A DNA stretch of 64,000 nucleotides from positions 294,185,065-294,249,064 of the forward strand of contig OX336395.1 in the NCBI GenBank assembly GCA_946902985.2, read 5' to 3'. The DNA comes from Meconema thalassinum (Eukaryota; Arthropoda; Insecta; Orthoptera; Tettigoniidae). Each line of letters begins with the position of its first letter. The stretch's first letter is position 1. Made by a program: the position numbers and the translations under genes. The notes below the pieces were generated by a model. That model did no database searches, had not been told where the DNA came from, and saw nothing but the letters and a program-made list of their open reading frames with translations. Shown here piece by piece: positions 33,430-44,630 of this stretch.

Positions 33430-33860
33430 GGCCTCGCCATGTCGCTCTACTATGCTGTTCTGCGTTTCCACATGCAGCTTGGAATAAAGTTCTCCAACTA
33501 CTCGCAATGCTGTTCTAAAACCCCGGCCTTCTCATGCCGCTCGACCCGTACAGCTGGTTCGGTAACCGGTCTTCACGCTGCCTACTGCGGATGTCCGCCC
33601 GGCTCACTGACCTACTTTTCGTTCGCTGCTCGGTGAAGTTAAAACTGTCGCTTTCACTTTCCGTGACAAAACTGTTCGCTGCGCGACCTGTACCATGCGC
33701 TTGGCGTGTGCTACTCAGCTCGCTGTCTGACCTCGACTGCGTTGCTCGCTGTACTGGACTACTCTGCTTACAGAGCTCGACTGCTTGGCTCACTGAGCTA
33801 GACTGACTGTCTCTGGACTGCAATGACCCTTACCTGCCTGGCGCAGTCACGTGACGTTCT
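33430..33860. other. GC-richer block at the end of the 4.5-kb element
   Basis: CpG-rich relative to its surroundings, with overlapping open frames on both strands (Ser/Arg-rich on minus). The dual-strand openness and bias argue against a gene. An LTR-like promoter region is possible. TAATAAAGC near 34,032 could serve as a polyadenylation signal on the plus strand. Confidence 0.3.
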
Positions 33861-34235
33861 CCCCACCTCTGTGCTCTTGCGTCACAACTATAATCTCGAA
33901 CCCCCATCATCTCGGCTATTAAGTTATAAAATAACTTAAGGGTTATCTGACTTCCTTCAAAATATTACCATATATAATGCATGTTATATCTCCTCTTCTG
34001 AGATGTTTAAATACCATGTTCCATATAGATCCTAATAAAGCTTCATAATTCCATCCATAATTCCATCCGCTTACAGTTGTCAGTGCCTTCTTGATCCTAG
34101 ACCTTCTACGTCATCCTGACATTCCTCTTGACTCGATCTGAGCGCTATCTTTTCTTAACTCTTCCCAAAACCTCAACTACGGCTCAATGTCTGCTGGCGT
34201 AGCCGATAGCCTCAACTAGGTATCGGGTACAATAT

Positions 34236-34797
34236 TATAGCACTTAGTCTTCTTTTCCCCAAAAGTATTCTTAATCCTTCGATAAGCTGTGTCTACCTTT
34301 CCTAATTTCAGACAATTTTCTATACCTGCACATTTCTCTTTCAACCATTCTTCTTTCGCTTCCTTGCACTTCTTGTTAACCTCATTTCTCAGACGTCTGT
34401 ATTCTGCTTTTCCCTTTTCATCTCTTAGATTCTTGTGTTTCCGCCTTTCATCCATCAATTCTAGTATATCCTGAGTGATCCACGGTTTTCTACCTATTCT
34501 TTCTTTCCTACCAATGTTTTCTTCTGCGGATTTTGTTATTTCATTCTTCAAAAGTGCCCATTCGTCAGCAATTGAAGTTTGTTTAGGGTTTTTCATTAGT
34601 CCTTCCTTTATACTCTTCTTGAATCTTTCGTTTGCATCCTTCTCTTTCAGTCTGTCTATTGCCCACCTTTTTGGCTTTTGACTTTTCTTCAGTTTCTTCA
34701 ACTTTAATCTAGTTACAATATAAATAAATCTTCCTACAAGTTGCGCAATCGGCGCCCCTGCCTGCACACATCTCCATTCTTTGTGGTTAATGGTCAT
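34236..34797 (-). pseudogene. RTE/BovB-like LINE, linker region upstream of RT
   Basis: This encodes the segment between endonuclease and RT: KRWAIDRLKEKDANERFKKS, RIGRKPWITQDILELMDERR, then KCKEAKEEWLKEKCAGIEN and VDTAYRRIKNTF, ending at the 4.5-kb insert. The next residues of the same protein continue at 29,700 in the same orientation, and the order matches the uninterrupted copy at 44,640-45,010. The endonuclease domain is missing, so the copy was 5' truncated near 34,797 or diverges there. Confidence 0.82.
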
Positions 34798-34799
34798 AG

Positions 34800-35515
34800 A
34801 GTGTGGGGTGGAAAAAAGTTATGTCGGTAACTGCTACGATGGAACATATCATGACTCACGGTACGTTGTCGTTTAACGACCGTGGTTACCAATTATCAAG
34901 TCGTTGAACGATAGTTGTCTCACTGTAGACAAAGTTGTATCCAAATAAGTCGAAGAAAAGCAAGTTCTGATAGCATCGGTCATGAAAAGGAATTTACGTT
35001 TAGCATTTCGGTATTATTTAAGTTTTCTAAAAATAATTTAGTTATTGTGGCGTGCAGACGCGCGTGTGTGGACCGAGTCGAGTTTACTCGCACATTACGA
35101 ACTAGATGGAGAATTAACTATGAAATGACAACACGTTTCATGTAAAAGTTTAAAACCCTAAGATAAATTTTAATATTATGAAAACAGGAATATCTAAACG
35201 GGAAACGGGGAACGCTTGATATGGAGTATGGAGATGCTTATGGGGCTGGAAATAAGAAAGTACATATTATCAAAAGGAAAACACAAGTATAAAATAAAAC
35301 AAAAGGCACGATGGCGACGGAGTGAGTACAGGTGGAAGTTGAGCTCCGTGTGAATGTGTATTTCAAGTGTGTAATACAGGAATTATCACAGTAAAAGTTG
35401 GCACAGGAACAACATATGAACGTTAGATTAATTTAAAGTAATATCTCATAGGCAGCTGTGTAAAACAACGTGAAATTCCGGTTATTTGTGTTAGGGAGCA
35501 TTCACTTCACTTTGC
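34800..35515. other. stretch upstream of CR1 ORF1, probably its 5' UTR in part
   Basis: No ORF is supportable. The CR1 5' end is not defined; a change to G-rich sequence near 35,200-35,310 may mark it. No target duplication was found. Confidence 0.35.
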
Positions 35516-35519
35516 CGTC

Positions 35520-36398
35520 ATGAGCTCGTGCGCGGTGTGCAAGAAGGAAGTGGGAAAGGCAGCAGTGAAAGTACAGTGTGGTACGTGTAAAAACTGGTTC
35601 CATGGAAAGTGTGTTCAGATAACTGGAAAAGCTGGTGAATGGCTATGTGAATTTTGTTCCACTAAAGACACATCCCCATCATTAGGAGATGTGATGGTGT
35701 TATTGAACGAACTACGAGAGGAATTTTGTTCCATGAAAAGTGAGCAACTTCAGAGGGAGACAGATCTGGGTAAGTCACTGGACATGTGTCACAATACATT
35801 AGATGATAATATGCTACTGCTAAAATCACAGCAGGCAGACATAGCTCAGTGCTTAGCACAAATAGAATCCCTGAAGCAGGAAAACTCTGATCTACGCACT
35901 AAAGTGAAAGCATTGGAAAATCGTGTGTTAGAATCTGAACAGTATTCCAGGCGCAATACAATTGAGATACAAGGTGTTCCCGAAATAAAGAATGAGAACG
36001 TTCTTAACACTGTCAAACTAGTTGGGCAAGCCTTGGACGTAAATGTGACTGATGACATGGTGGACGCTTGCCATCGTCTTCCAAAACAACCAAGCCAACA
36101 ATGCAGTGGCATTGTCGTTAAATTTGTGAGGCGGTTCGACAAAGAAATCTTCATGGAACGGCGCCGTGTAAAGAGGAATTTATCTACTAGACATATGGGA
36201 CTCCCTGGGGACAGCATGGTGTATGTGAACGAGAGTCTCGCCCCGGAAAAGAGGAGACTACTGGCAGCGGCTCGTCGGAAGCGGAGACAAAAGGAGTTTG
36301 CGTATCTATGGGTAAGAAACAGAGTCATAAAAATGAAGAAAAATGAGGGTTCCCGTATCATAGTAGTTAATAGTATGGACGATCTGAACGGAATTTAA
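35520..36398 (+). CDS. CR1-type LINE ORF1: PHD finger, coiled coil, RNA-binding C-terminus
   Basis: 292 codons, intact, start ATG at 35,520. Residues 4-46 form a PHD finger: CAVCKKEVG, VQCGTCKNWFHGKC and WLCEFC give the Cys4-His-Cys3 ligands. Residues ~60-140 are a coiled coil (LKQENSDLRTKVKALENRV). The C-terminal half (SRRNTIEIQGVPE, then DACHRLPKQ and IVVKFVRRFDKE) matches the RRM/L1-ORF1-like nucleic-acid-binding domain. PHD-bearing ORF1 proteins are known from CR1-clade elements. It would coat the LINE RNA. ORF2 starts right after the stop. This is the only long element protein in the window without a break. Confidence 0.85.
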   Translation: MSSCAVCKKEVGKAAVKVQCGTCKNWFHGKCVQITGKAGEWLCEFCSTKDTSPSLGDVMVLLNELREEFCSMKSEQLQRETDLGKSLDMCHNTLDDNMLLLKSQQADIAQCLAQIESLKQENSDLRTKVKALENRVLESEQYSRRNTIEIQGVPEIKNENVLNTVKLVGQALDVNVTDDMVDACHRLPKQPSQQCSGIVVKFVRRFDKEIFMERRRVKRNLSTRHMGLPGDSMVYVNESLAPEKRRLLAAARRKRRQKEFAYLWVRNRVIKMKKNEGSRIIVVNSMDDLNGI

Positions 36399-36399
36399 A

Positions 36400-39216
36400 A
36401 TAGATAAATTGTCAATTTACTATCAGAATGTACGTGGTATGAAATCTAAATTGTATGTGTTTAACGAGAACCTATTGTGTAATGATATAGATATATGTAT
36501 TTTAACAGAAACTTGGTTAGATTCCAGTGTTTATGACACTGAGGTCATTAACACTGGATACAGAGTATACAGGCAAGAGAGAAGTTCAAGCAGGACTGGT
36601 GGTGGGGTGCTAATAGCGGTAAAAGAGGGGATTACCGTTCTCAAGGCTGAAGGAAGGTCTCAGAACTCAGAAGTCTTGCTGTTAAATTTGGAAACAAAAG
36701 GAAGAGTCTGGTATGTCTGTTCCGTGTACATTCCTCCTAGCTCGGACCTTGAGTCTTACAGTGAAATGCTAGGGTGGATAGAGAGACATTATGAAATGTA
36801 CAATAATAACATCATTATAGCGGGAGATTTTAACATTCCTACAATAACGTGTACAGAAATTAATGATGTAGATAAAAATAGCCATTCACAGTTACTGTAT
36901 AACTTCATGAACCTACTTCAACTTAAGACTTACAACAACATTCAGAATTCAAATGGAAGAACTCTTGACCTAATACTCACTAACTACACAAACCTAAATC
37001 TTGTAAGACATAATACTCCTCTTTTACCCGAAGATGCCCACCATCCCCCACTGGATTTAACTGTACCTCTCAATGAAGCCAAAAACACCTTCAGAATTAA
37101 AGAGCAAACTAAATTTAATTTTAAAAATCTAAATTTGATTAACTGTACCTCGGTTTAAGAGACACAAATTGGGACGATCTCTACAAAATTATGGAAATAA
37201 ATTCAGCAGTTAATTTTTTTAATGATAAAGTTTACGAAGTTTTCCAAAATACCGTCCCGGTATTAATGCCTTTTAAAACCAGTAAATACCCTGTTTGGTT
37301 TACAAAACAAATAATTAATGATTTGAAAGATAAAGACTTCCACAGAAAAAGAAAAGACTATTCTGAATATAGCAAATTGAGATACAAACAATTAAGAAAC
37401 AAGACCAAAACAGACATCAAACTAGCTCATAAAGGATATATAACAACAGTTGAAAATAACATTAATAGAGATTGTAAAAATTTTTGGACGTACGTGAAAA
37501 GCAGGAGAAGGGCCAATGGTACATGCACTATAATGCAATACAATGAGGAAGAGCTAAAAAGCGGGGAAGCGGTTGTTCAGGGTTTTGCAAAATACTTCCA
37601 GTTGGTGTATTCACAACACCCTTCTTCCTACAGAATATCGCAAGATGAGGCAAATACGCCAGTAACTCTGCACATAAGCGAAGTAACAATGGCGGAAATT
37701 GATAGAGCGTTTAAAAAACTGAGACCAAAAACATCAGCGGGCCCGGACCAAATACCCCCTTACGTAATTAAGGGTTGCTCACAGATTTTAAAAGATCCCC
37801 TTCATTTTCTTTATAACCTAGCAATTAGTACAAATATATTCCCAGATATTTGAAAAAAAAAACTCGCGTCTGTCCTATTTTAAAATCAGGTAACCAAACA
37901 TTAATAAAGAACTATCGACCCGTGAGTATAGTATCAGCTGTTGCAAAGATATTTGAATTTATCTTACATGACAGAATTGTTACTCATGTAGCGCCAGCCA
38001 TATCAGAACAACAACATGGATTCATGCAACGGAGATCTACAGTCACAAATCTGATGAATTTCTCCCACGATGTTTCATCTGAGTTGGATATCGGAGGACA
38101 GATGGATGCTATTTTCACGGATTTTGAATAGGCATTCGATAGTATAGATCATGATATTCTTTTGACAAAATTAAACAATTTCGGTTTTTCACAAGCAAAT
38201 TTACGATTTTTTTTAGCTCGTATCTGTCTGGTAGACAGCAATATGTATACTTTCTCGGAAATTCATCAATGGAATATACCGTAAATTCCGGAATTCCCCA
38301 GGGATCGAACCTTGGACCAATTATGTTTCTGATAGCAATCAATGACATTTCTGAATGTATTAAGCACTCTAAATGTCTTCTATACGCTGATGATTTTAAG
38401 ATATTCCGTCCTGTATCCTCTGCTCATGACTCCTATCTTCTACAAAATGACTTGGACAACATCTTTGAATGGAGTAGGAAAAATAAACTTAATTTTAATC
38501 TAACGAAATGTGTCACAATGTCATTTACCCGACGGAAGAATAAAGTTAGTTTCCAGTATAAGCTGGGGTTGAATACGCTGCGGGAGGTTAATGGTGTAAG
38601 TGACCTTGGTGTGGACTTGGATAAAGGTTTGACTTTCGCTTCTCACATCAACGAGGTAACAAGTGAGGCGTACCGAGCACTAGGCTTCGTCATTAGAAAT
38701 GTAAGACCTTTTCGGGAGGTGAAAACGGCCATTACACTCTTTAATGCTTACGTAAGGGCGAAATTAGAATATGCAAGCGTAGTGTGGAATCCGTGGCGTA
38801 AAAGATACATAAGATTACTAGAAGGAGTACAGAAGCGATTCGCCAGATTTATACATTATAAAATGAGCGGAAATTACCCATATATGGTCCCATATAAATT
38901 TTTATCGGATAATCTAAAAAATATTGCTTTGGAAGATCGTAGGAAAATAAATGATTCCAAGATCTTACACAAGATTGTAAATTCTGCGGTAGATAACTCT
39001 TATTTTTTATCGTTGCTGAATTTTAATGTTCCACGTCTATCTTCAAGAACGTGGACAACTTTTAGGAATAAGAAAACATGCACCACGTCACACAAACATT
39101 CACCGCTTTATAGACTCTGCAGTAATTACAATAAAGCTGTAGTGTGTAATAAAAGTCTAGACTTCGATCTTAGTCTCCAAAAATTTGTAAAGGTATTTAT
39201 GACCACATTGCCATGA
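36400..39216 (+). pseudogene. CR1-type LINE ORF2: endonuclease and reverse transcriptase, broken
   Basis: An APE-type endonuclease comes first (YYQNVRGM, CILTETWLDSS, IIAGDFNIP, DAHHPPLDL), opening just after ORF1 with no obvious ATG. RT follows: KNYRPVSIVSAVAKIFE, QQHGFMQRRSTVTNL, motif A AIFTDFE-stop-AFDSIDHDIL at ~38,130, motif B SGIPQGSNLGPIMF and motif C LLYADDFKIF. The C-terminal domain has AYVRAKLEYASVVWNPW. Frameshifts near 37,150, 37,853 and 38,215-38,250, plus the TAG in motif A, make it inactive. Codons between breaks remain well kept, so decay is recent relative to the other LINEs here. Confidence 0.88.
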
Positions 39217-39410
39217 GTGTAATTAATTAATTAAAAGGTAGAATATGTAACAGCATTAAGGTTAAGCTATAAATAATATTATTATGTAATTAATTTAGAT
39301 GCTAATATTAGATTTAAGATTAGATTTAAGTTATGAAAAAAATTAGAATTACTGTTAAAATTTTGTAGGTTTACTGTTATTGGGGTTAAAGACCCTGTTG
39401 TAAACCAGCA

Positions 39411-39445
<35 letters not shown>

Positions 39446-39450
39446 AATAA
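39217..39450 (+). repeat. CR1 3' UTR and (TAAA)n tail
   Basis: About 190 bases follow the ORF2 stop, then GTTGTAAACCAGCA leads into ten (TAAA) units at 39,411-39,450. LINEs of this type end in short tandem repeats made during reverse transcription, so this marks the 3' end of the element. Confidence 0.8.
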
Positions 39451-39985
39451 GTTTTCCAAAAGCAATGAACGCATACCCTTCCACGGATTGACACAAACCT
39501 AATAAAATTATGAACCCCAAAACAACTTAAAACTAAGCTAATCAAGTCCTAAAGACCTCTGAAAAGACCCATACCCCCGCAGAGAATTAAGAGTTAGTTA
39601 GAGACACTATTCAAAACATAATTACGTTTCATGACATAAACCAAACGCAAGAAACTCGCACTAAATAAAACACAACAAGATTCAGAAAACAAAACAACAA
39701 CAACACGAACCCCTTAAGACGAATAATCCCATTAAACATGCAACGCGATTCCCCAATACGTACGTATATTACCAAAGGAGCAAGGGCCAAAATAAGTTAC
39801 AAGTTAACCTCAAACTATGGCATGAACGACCTCCATCCTTGATTCGATATATGAAGTAGATGTCAGGACATGTTAACACTAAAAGTTGGAGGACAGGTTT
39901 TAGAAAACACTACTTCTTCAAATCAGTCATGCATGATGATATCATCTTCCTAGCATTAATCCCGCTTTATTGCAGGGTCAGCTTT
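39451..39985. other. no recognisable feature
   Basis: A- and C-rich sequence without an ORF. It loosely resembles 27,660-28,030 in composition, but I could not align them. Confidence 0.35.
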
Positions 39986-39989
39986 TCTG

Positions 39990-40430
39990 CACTTTTTCTT
40001 TCATACTGATCGATCTTGAGCGTCTCTAGTTGTGGCATTCACTAGTTGCATGTCCTCCCGCATAGTATCCAGCCAGCGCTTTCTCGGTCACCCTCGTGGT
40101 CGTCGGCCTTCTGGACTGTTGTCAAGTGCAGTTCTCGCGACTGAAGAGTGATTGCTATGCAGTACATGGCCATACCAACGAAGACGGCTCTCCCGCATCT
40201 TTTCAGGTATTGGAGCCACACCAAATGTAGCTCGAACATTGTCATTCCTGATGCGGTTCATTCGAGTAGTAAGTCCTTGTGTCCAGAAAATCATCTTCAT
40301 CTCCATGACATGTAGTTGTTGTTCATGTCTCTTCGTTACTGGCCAGCATTCAGTACCATACAGTGCTACTGGTTGAACGATGGTTCTGAAAATTTCGACT
40401 TCAGATATAGTAGCACATTCCGGCCAAAAA
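39990..40430 (-). pseudogene. RTE-type LINE, C-terminal fragment
   Basis: From 40,430 down, two frames give the post-RT region: ALYGTECWPVTKRHEQQLH, MNRIRNDNVRATFGVAPIPE, SRLRWYGHVLH and GRRPRGRPRKRW. The series LYG-ECWP, LRWYGHV, GRPRKRW is the signature of the C-terminus of RTE-like LINEs and differs from the family at 28,040. The breaks and 5' truncation show a dead copy. Confidence 0.82.
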
Positions 40431-40439
40431 GGACTCTAG

Positions 40440-42950
40440 TAACTTGGCGATGCATGAAGATATATACTACATAAATATAATGAGATTGGAATTATCAAAT
40501 ACAGAAACGTTCTGATGTTCACTGGTGACAGCTGCAAAATCTTATACATTCTCAAATTGATTTGTATTCAAATAACCACGATGTTATATAGCGACACAAC
40601 CGAGAACCTTTAAATACAACAAGACGAATTTCAAATTATATTCCAAAACATGTTAAGCAGATATAAATTTCTTCTAGATCAACATGGCTCTTCTTTTCGT
40701 AATAACAATCTCCGATTCCAGTATTGTTTGGTTCGGATCCTTTCGCCGAGATAACATTCTCCTTGCGGACTCTTTTCATTTACGAGATTTCTGTTTACTA
40801 AGATCGCGTCGATGTTAGGGACTTAGAATTGAAACGTGTCAGTTATCAATTTATTAATAGCAGATTTAATTTTTATTTATCCCTGAAGGTGTAACTGTAA
40901 TCTTACTGACCATAAAACTCGTCTAGTATAACTATGCTAAGAAGAAACCATCTAAGTAACTATTGCATACCATTGAAACTCTGATCAAAAAAATTAGCAG
41001 CTTCCGAGTAGCGACACAACACCCTTAAGTGCTTGTCAATCCATCAATACGTTTCGTCAGACTAAATCAGTTGACAGGGAAAAAGTCGTACACTGCCGTT
41101 CTTCAAATAATTCAGCTCGAAAAATATGAGCAATGAAAGGCTTCCCCCCTCTTATGTGTCCTAAGTGATTCACACGTCTCTGCAGTTGAGCAAAAAAAAA
41201 AAAAAATATATATCTGCTCATCAGCTGTTTGTTCATGTACATGAATTCTAAATTAATCATTCAGACATTTAATCATATCGTGCCATTAAACATTATTTAA
41301 ATGCTCCACTATAGAATAGCAATTTCTTCTACAAGCTTTTAATAAGGACCTACTATGAACCAGTGGCATTCTGCTAACAGAAATATTCTTGCAGTGTCAA
41401 TTCATCGTCTTTTAAAGTCTACAAGACAAATGAAGTGTCCTACACTCTCGCGCCGGTGTGCCCCTGAAAACAGGTTTACAACTCGTAACTTTCAATCTGA
41501 CTGAGTCTCACAGCCATCACAATACTTCGAAACACAAGGCTACATAAATTCTCTTAATAGTGCAGCTATATCATCGCACTCAAATAACACTTTTCTCTGG
41601 CTAACCTTTGGAAACACATGTTGGCCAGCTCGGCTTATAGAAAATTTTAAAGCTTGCCACAAAGAGCTTGAACTATGCAGAGAAAACACTCCCATTCTCC
41701 AGGCATATGGAAACGATACGATGTCTAGACAAGATGTGCCAAGCCCCTTACGTAAAGAAATGGTTCAATGACCTGTAATGCTAATTCCTAAACAAGTTTC
41801 CTACCTATGATTGTGCAATGAATGACTATCTATTATAATCTACTTCATTCCAGCCCTTACAATCATTCTACTGAAACATGAAGCAAACTTTCATTTTGCT
41901 GCTTGGAGTAGACGTTCGTATCCCGCTCATAGCGAAATGACGAGTTATGATGGTTAACTCAATCATGCCAACCAGGGACGTCGTACTACTGAAATCATCG
42001 ACTCTCCTAATCCTTGGCTTCTTAGCTCATATTACTTGCTCTTCCCAGAGAACATAATGGGACCACGTGGGCTACGTCTCCATTTTCCAACATAGACATC
42101 TTGATAAAATGCAGCGTGTTACACAAGGTTTATGTTATTTGTATTAAATAGAAAATCAAGACACAGGCTTCACACCGTGCGGACGTAATAAATTTGCTCA
42201 ACACTTCCGCCACTGAAGCTATTAATATCGGTTATACGATATCTTCTCGACAAAAACTGTGCACAATTTACGAAGTATTACACCTTCTATAATAATCATT
42301 TTGAAATAATTCAGGTCCTACAATTTTATATCCCAATAATTCTTAGTGTTCTGAATTTGTGTTAAACGTTTCTACCACATTTGTATGGTTAAACTGGCGG
42401 CCATGCGGTCGATTAAGCCCTTGGTTCTTAAACCTGCACATGTAGATTATGCAAAATCACATTCTTTCGATTCACTGTTTATTTCCACTGACAAATAGTT
42501 ATTCACTGCTTAGAAGTGAAGCAGGAATATTAACGATTCACTTTCACTCGATGATTGCACATCACAATTTCTCAAATCACTAATAAACTTTTACTTCTTC
42601 TCGGCACGAGTACAGACAGTCATAGTAATGGGTGTAGAAGACAGTGGAACTCAGGTGGTTACTACTTGAATGATGTCTGCATTTAACAATCATTATTCAC
42701 TTATCCGCGATGTTATCGAATGTGTGAGCTCGGTGCGGTTCCGGCGCAAGTTATCACCAGTTGATCTCGATGCCAATCGGGCGCAATATGTAGTCTATGC
42801 GAAGCCAAATTCCCGAAAAAGAGAGCAGTTTATCACATTGTAAAGTATATTTGCATACACATGTTTTCACTCGTACATTCTGTCGTTGCCTCAGAATAAT
42901 CCCGAGGATACATTGACCAGAGACAATTACAAACGAGGAACTCTTGAAGA
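40440..42950. other. no recognisable gene in 2.5 kb
   Basis: AT-rich with scattered short frames, and a poly-A run followed by TATATA at about 41,191. No repeat family or RNA gene recognised. Confidence 0.4.
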
Positions 42951-42959
42951 TGACAGGAG

Positions 42960-43240
42960 AGACCCACATAAAACATCACACTAAAAGGAGAAAATGGGGA
43001 TGAATAGGTCACTGTCTGAGAAAAGGGGATGCCATAGAGAAAGAAGCACTTAGATAGAACCCGCAAGGAACGAGAAAGAGGGGAACACTTCCGGTGACCT
43101 GGATGAAGTGATGGGGGAAGAAGACACCTCCAGGGCAGATCTAAAATAGATTGTCAGGGGAAGAGACCAATGGAGAATCTTTGTTGCAGCCCTTTGCTCT
43201 GAAAGGGGACAGAGGACATAAGTCAAGTAAGTCAAGACAA
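42960..43240 (+). pseudogene. LINE C-terminal relic, third lineage
   Basis: Plus-strand frames with stops encode KRRKWG-stop-IGHCLRKGDAIEKEAL, then NPQGTRKRG. After a frame change comes RDQWRIFVAALCSERGQRT. The order W-IGH-LRK, IEKEAL, NPQG-RKRG, W--FV-ALCSERG is the end of many arthropod endonuclease/RT proteins. It ends near 43,235 with GTCAAGTAAGTCAAGACAAG. Confidence 0.72.
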
Positions 43241-43384
43241 GTCAAGATGCTAATAACGACTTAACTTCTTTGATCTGAACACAGATGACATGATATAGGT
43301 TATAAAATTGCATTTCCGGGTTGCCTTAGTAAGGTATGTGTGCTGCTAACCAAACTCCACTGTCAAATTACATTTTCAGGAACA

Positions 43385-44630
43385 TCTCCCTTTAATACCT
43401 CTTTATTTGTTACTCTCTCTACTCATCTGATATTCATCATTCTCTTGTAAAACCAGATTTCAAAAGCTTCTATTCTCCTCTTTTCTGCTCCACCAACAGT
43501 AAAAGTTTCAATTTCTTAGTTTGCCACGCCCCAGAAAAATAGATAAAAATGCATTCTTATACCTAAATCTATATTTACTGTACTGACAATTATTTTCTGT
43601 ATAAATGCCTTCTTCACCCGAGCGAACCTCCTTTTAATATCTTCTTTGCTTCGTCTATCACTGTGGTTATTTATTTCGTAAATAGCAAAAGTGTCCTACT
43701 TCTTTTAGCTTCTTACCTGCCTATTTGACGTCAGTACGGGCTTGAGATTTTCTTCGTCTACATTCCATTTTCTTAACGTTTATTGATTTTCATCATGATT
43801 TTATTCCTCAAGAGTGAGTACATACCTTTTAAAGATAAATGGATATCATGTAATAAATCGACTGTGATGGCATTGACTATATTTAATCTCGGAAATGAGG
43901 TTGTTACTCCTTGAATTTTTACTTCTACTTGAATTATCTAATTTCCCTCATTGCTTGTACAATGTTTAGATTGAAATTATGGGCGACAAGTTGCAGCCTT
44001 GCCTTACACCTTACTGATTGCCAAATCCTCTCTTATGTCATTCACCCCGTATAACTGCTGAATAGATTGTCATCACCCTCTTATCCCTGTACTATCTTCG
44101 AATCCTTTTTACTATGTCAAACAACTTACTCCAATCGGCGTTATCGAAGGCCTATTCTATGTCTACAAGTGCCATGAACCTTCTCTTATCTTTCCTTATT
44201 CTACCTTCCAAGTTCAGTTAAACACTTATTAGAGCTTCTCTTGTTGCTGCGTTTCTCTTGAGACCGAATTCTCCACCCAACTCGGTTTGTTCTTGTAAAC
44301 CATTCTAGTCAGGACCTTTGAAGCATGAGCGATCACGCTGATTGTACGATTATCTTCCCATATCTTTGGTATACGGATGTTAACATTCTTCTTAAAATCA
44401 GAGAGTACCTTTCCTGTCTCATAAATCCTTCATCAAAACGAAATAACCTGGGCAGCTCCTCATTACCTATGCAATGTAGCGACTTTACCATCTCTTTCTG
44501 GTGTTTTGTTGGTGATTAAAAGCCTCCTAGAGTTGTATCAGATTTAGATCTATTAAATTAAGTCTCCTTTCTCATCCTCATCAATTTCATCCCTTTCCAT
44601 AACACGATTGTCAAACTCTTTACCCCTATA
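43385..44630 (-). pseudogene. RTE/BovB-like LINE (older copy), RT part
   Basis: This is the same family as 28,040-29,702, aligned collinearly but with many stops and indels. For example it keeps the segment KGKEFDNRVMERDEIDEDEK, and the region matching the C-terminal block at 28,310-28,480. It stops at 44,630 where a second copy in the opposite orientation begins; the missing upstream part resumes at 46,474. Confidence 0.78.

Larger units (their letters stand above)
29703..34231. mobile_element. 4.5-kb AT-rich element of unknown class inside the LINE
   Basis: The LINE is interrupted between 29,702 and 34,232. The insert starts TGTACCCG and ends CGGGTACA, an 8-bp inverted repeat beginning TG and ending CA, and ATAT (or AATAT) is duplicated outside both ends (29,699-29,702 and 34,232-34,235). 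TG...CA with a 4- to 5-bp duplication suggests LTR-type integration, but I find no pair of LTRs and no gag or pol. It may be a very long solo LTR or a large non-coding derivative. Inside are an AT-rich block (30,460-31,130) and a duplicated segment near 32,025. The 33,430-33,860 part is GC-richer. Confidence 0.6.

Noticed and set aside
33515..33823. Ser/Arg-rich 102-codon frame
   Set aside because: The opposite strand is equally open over the same GC-richer block, and no domain is visible.
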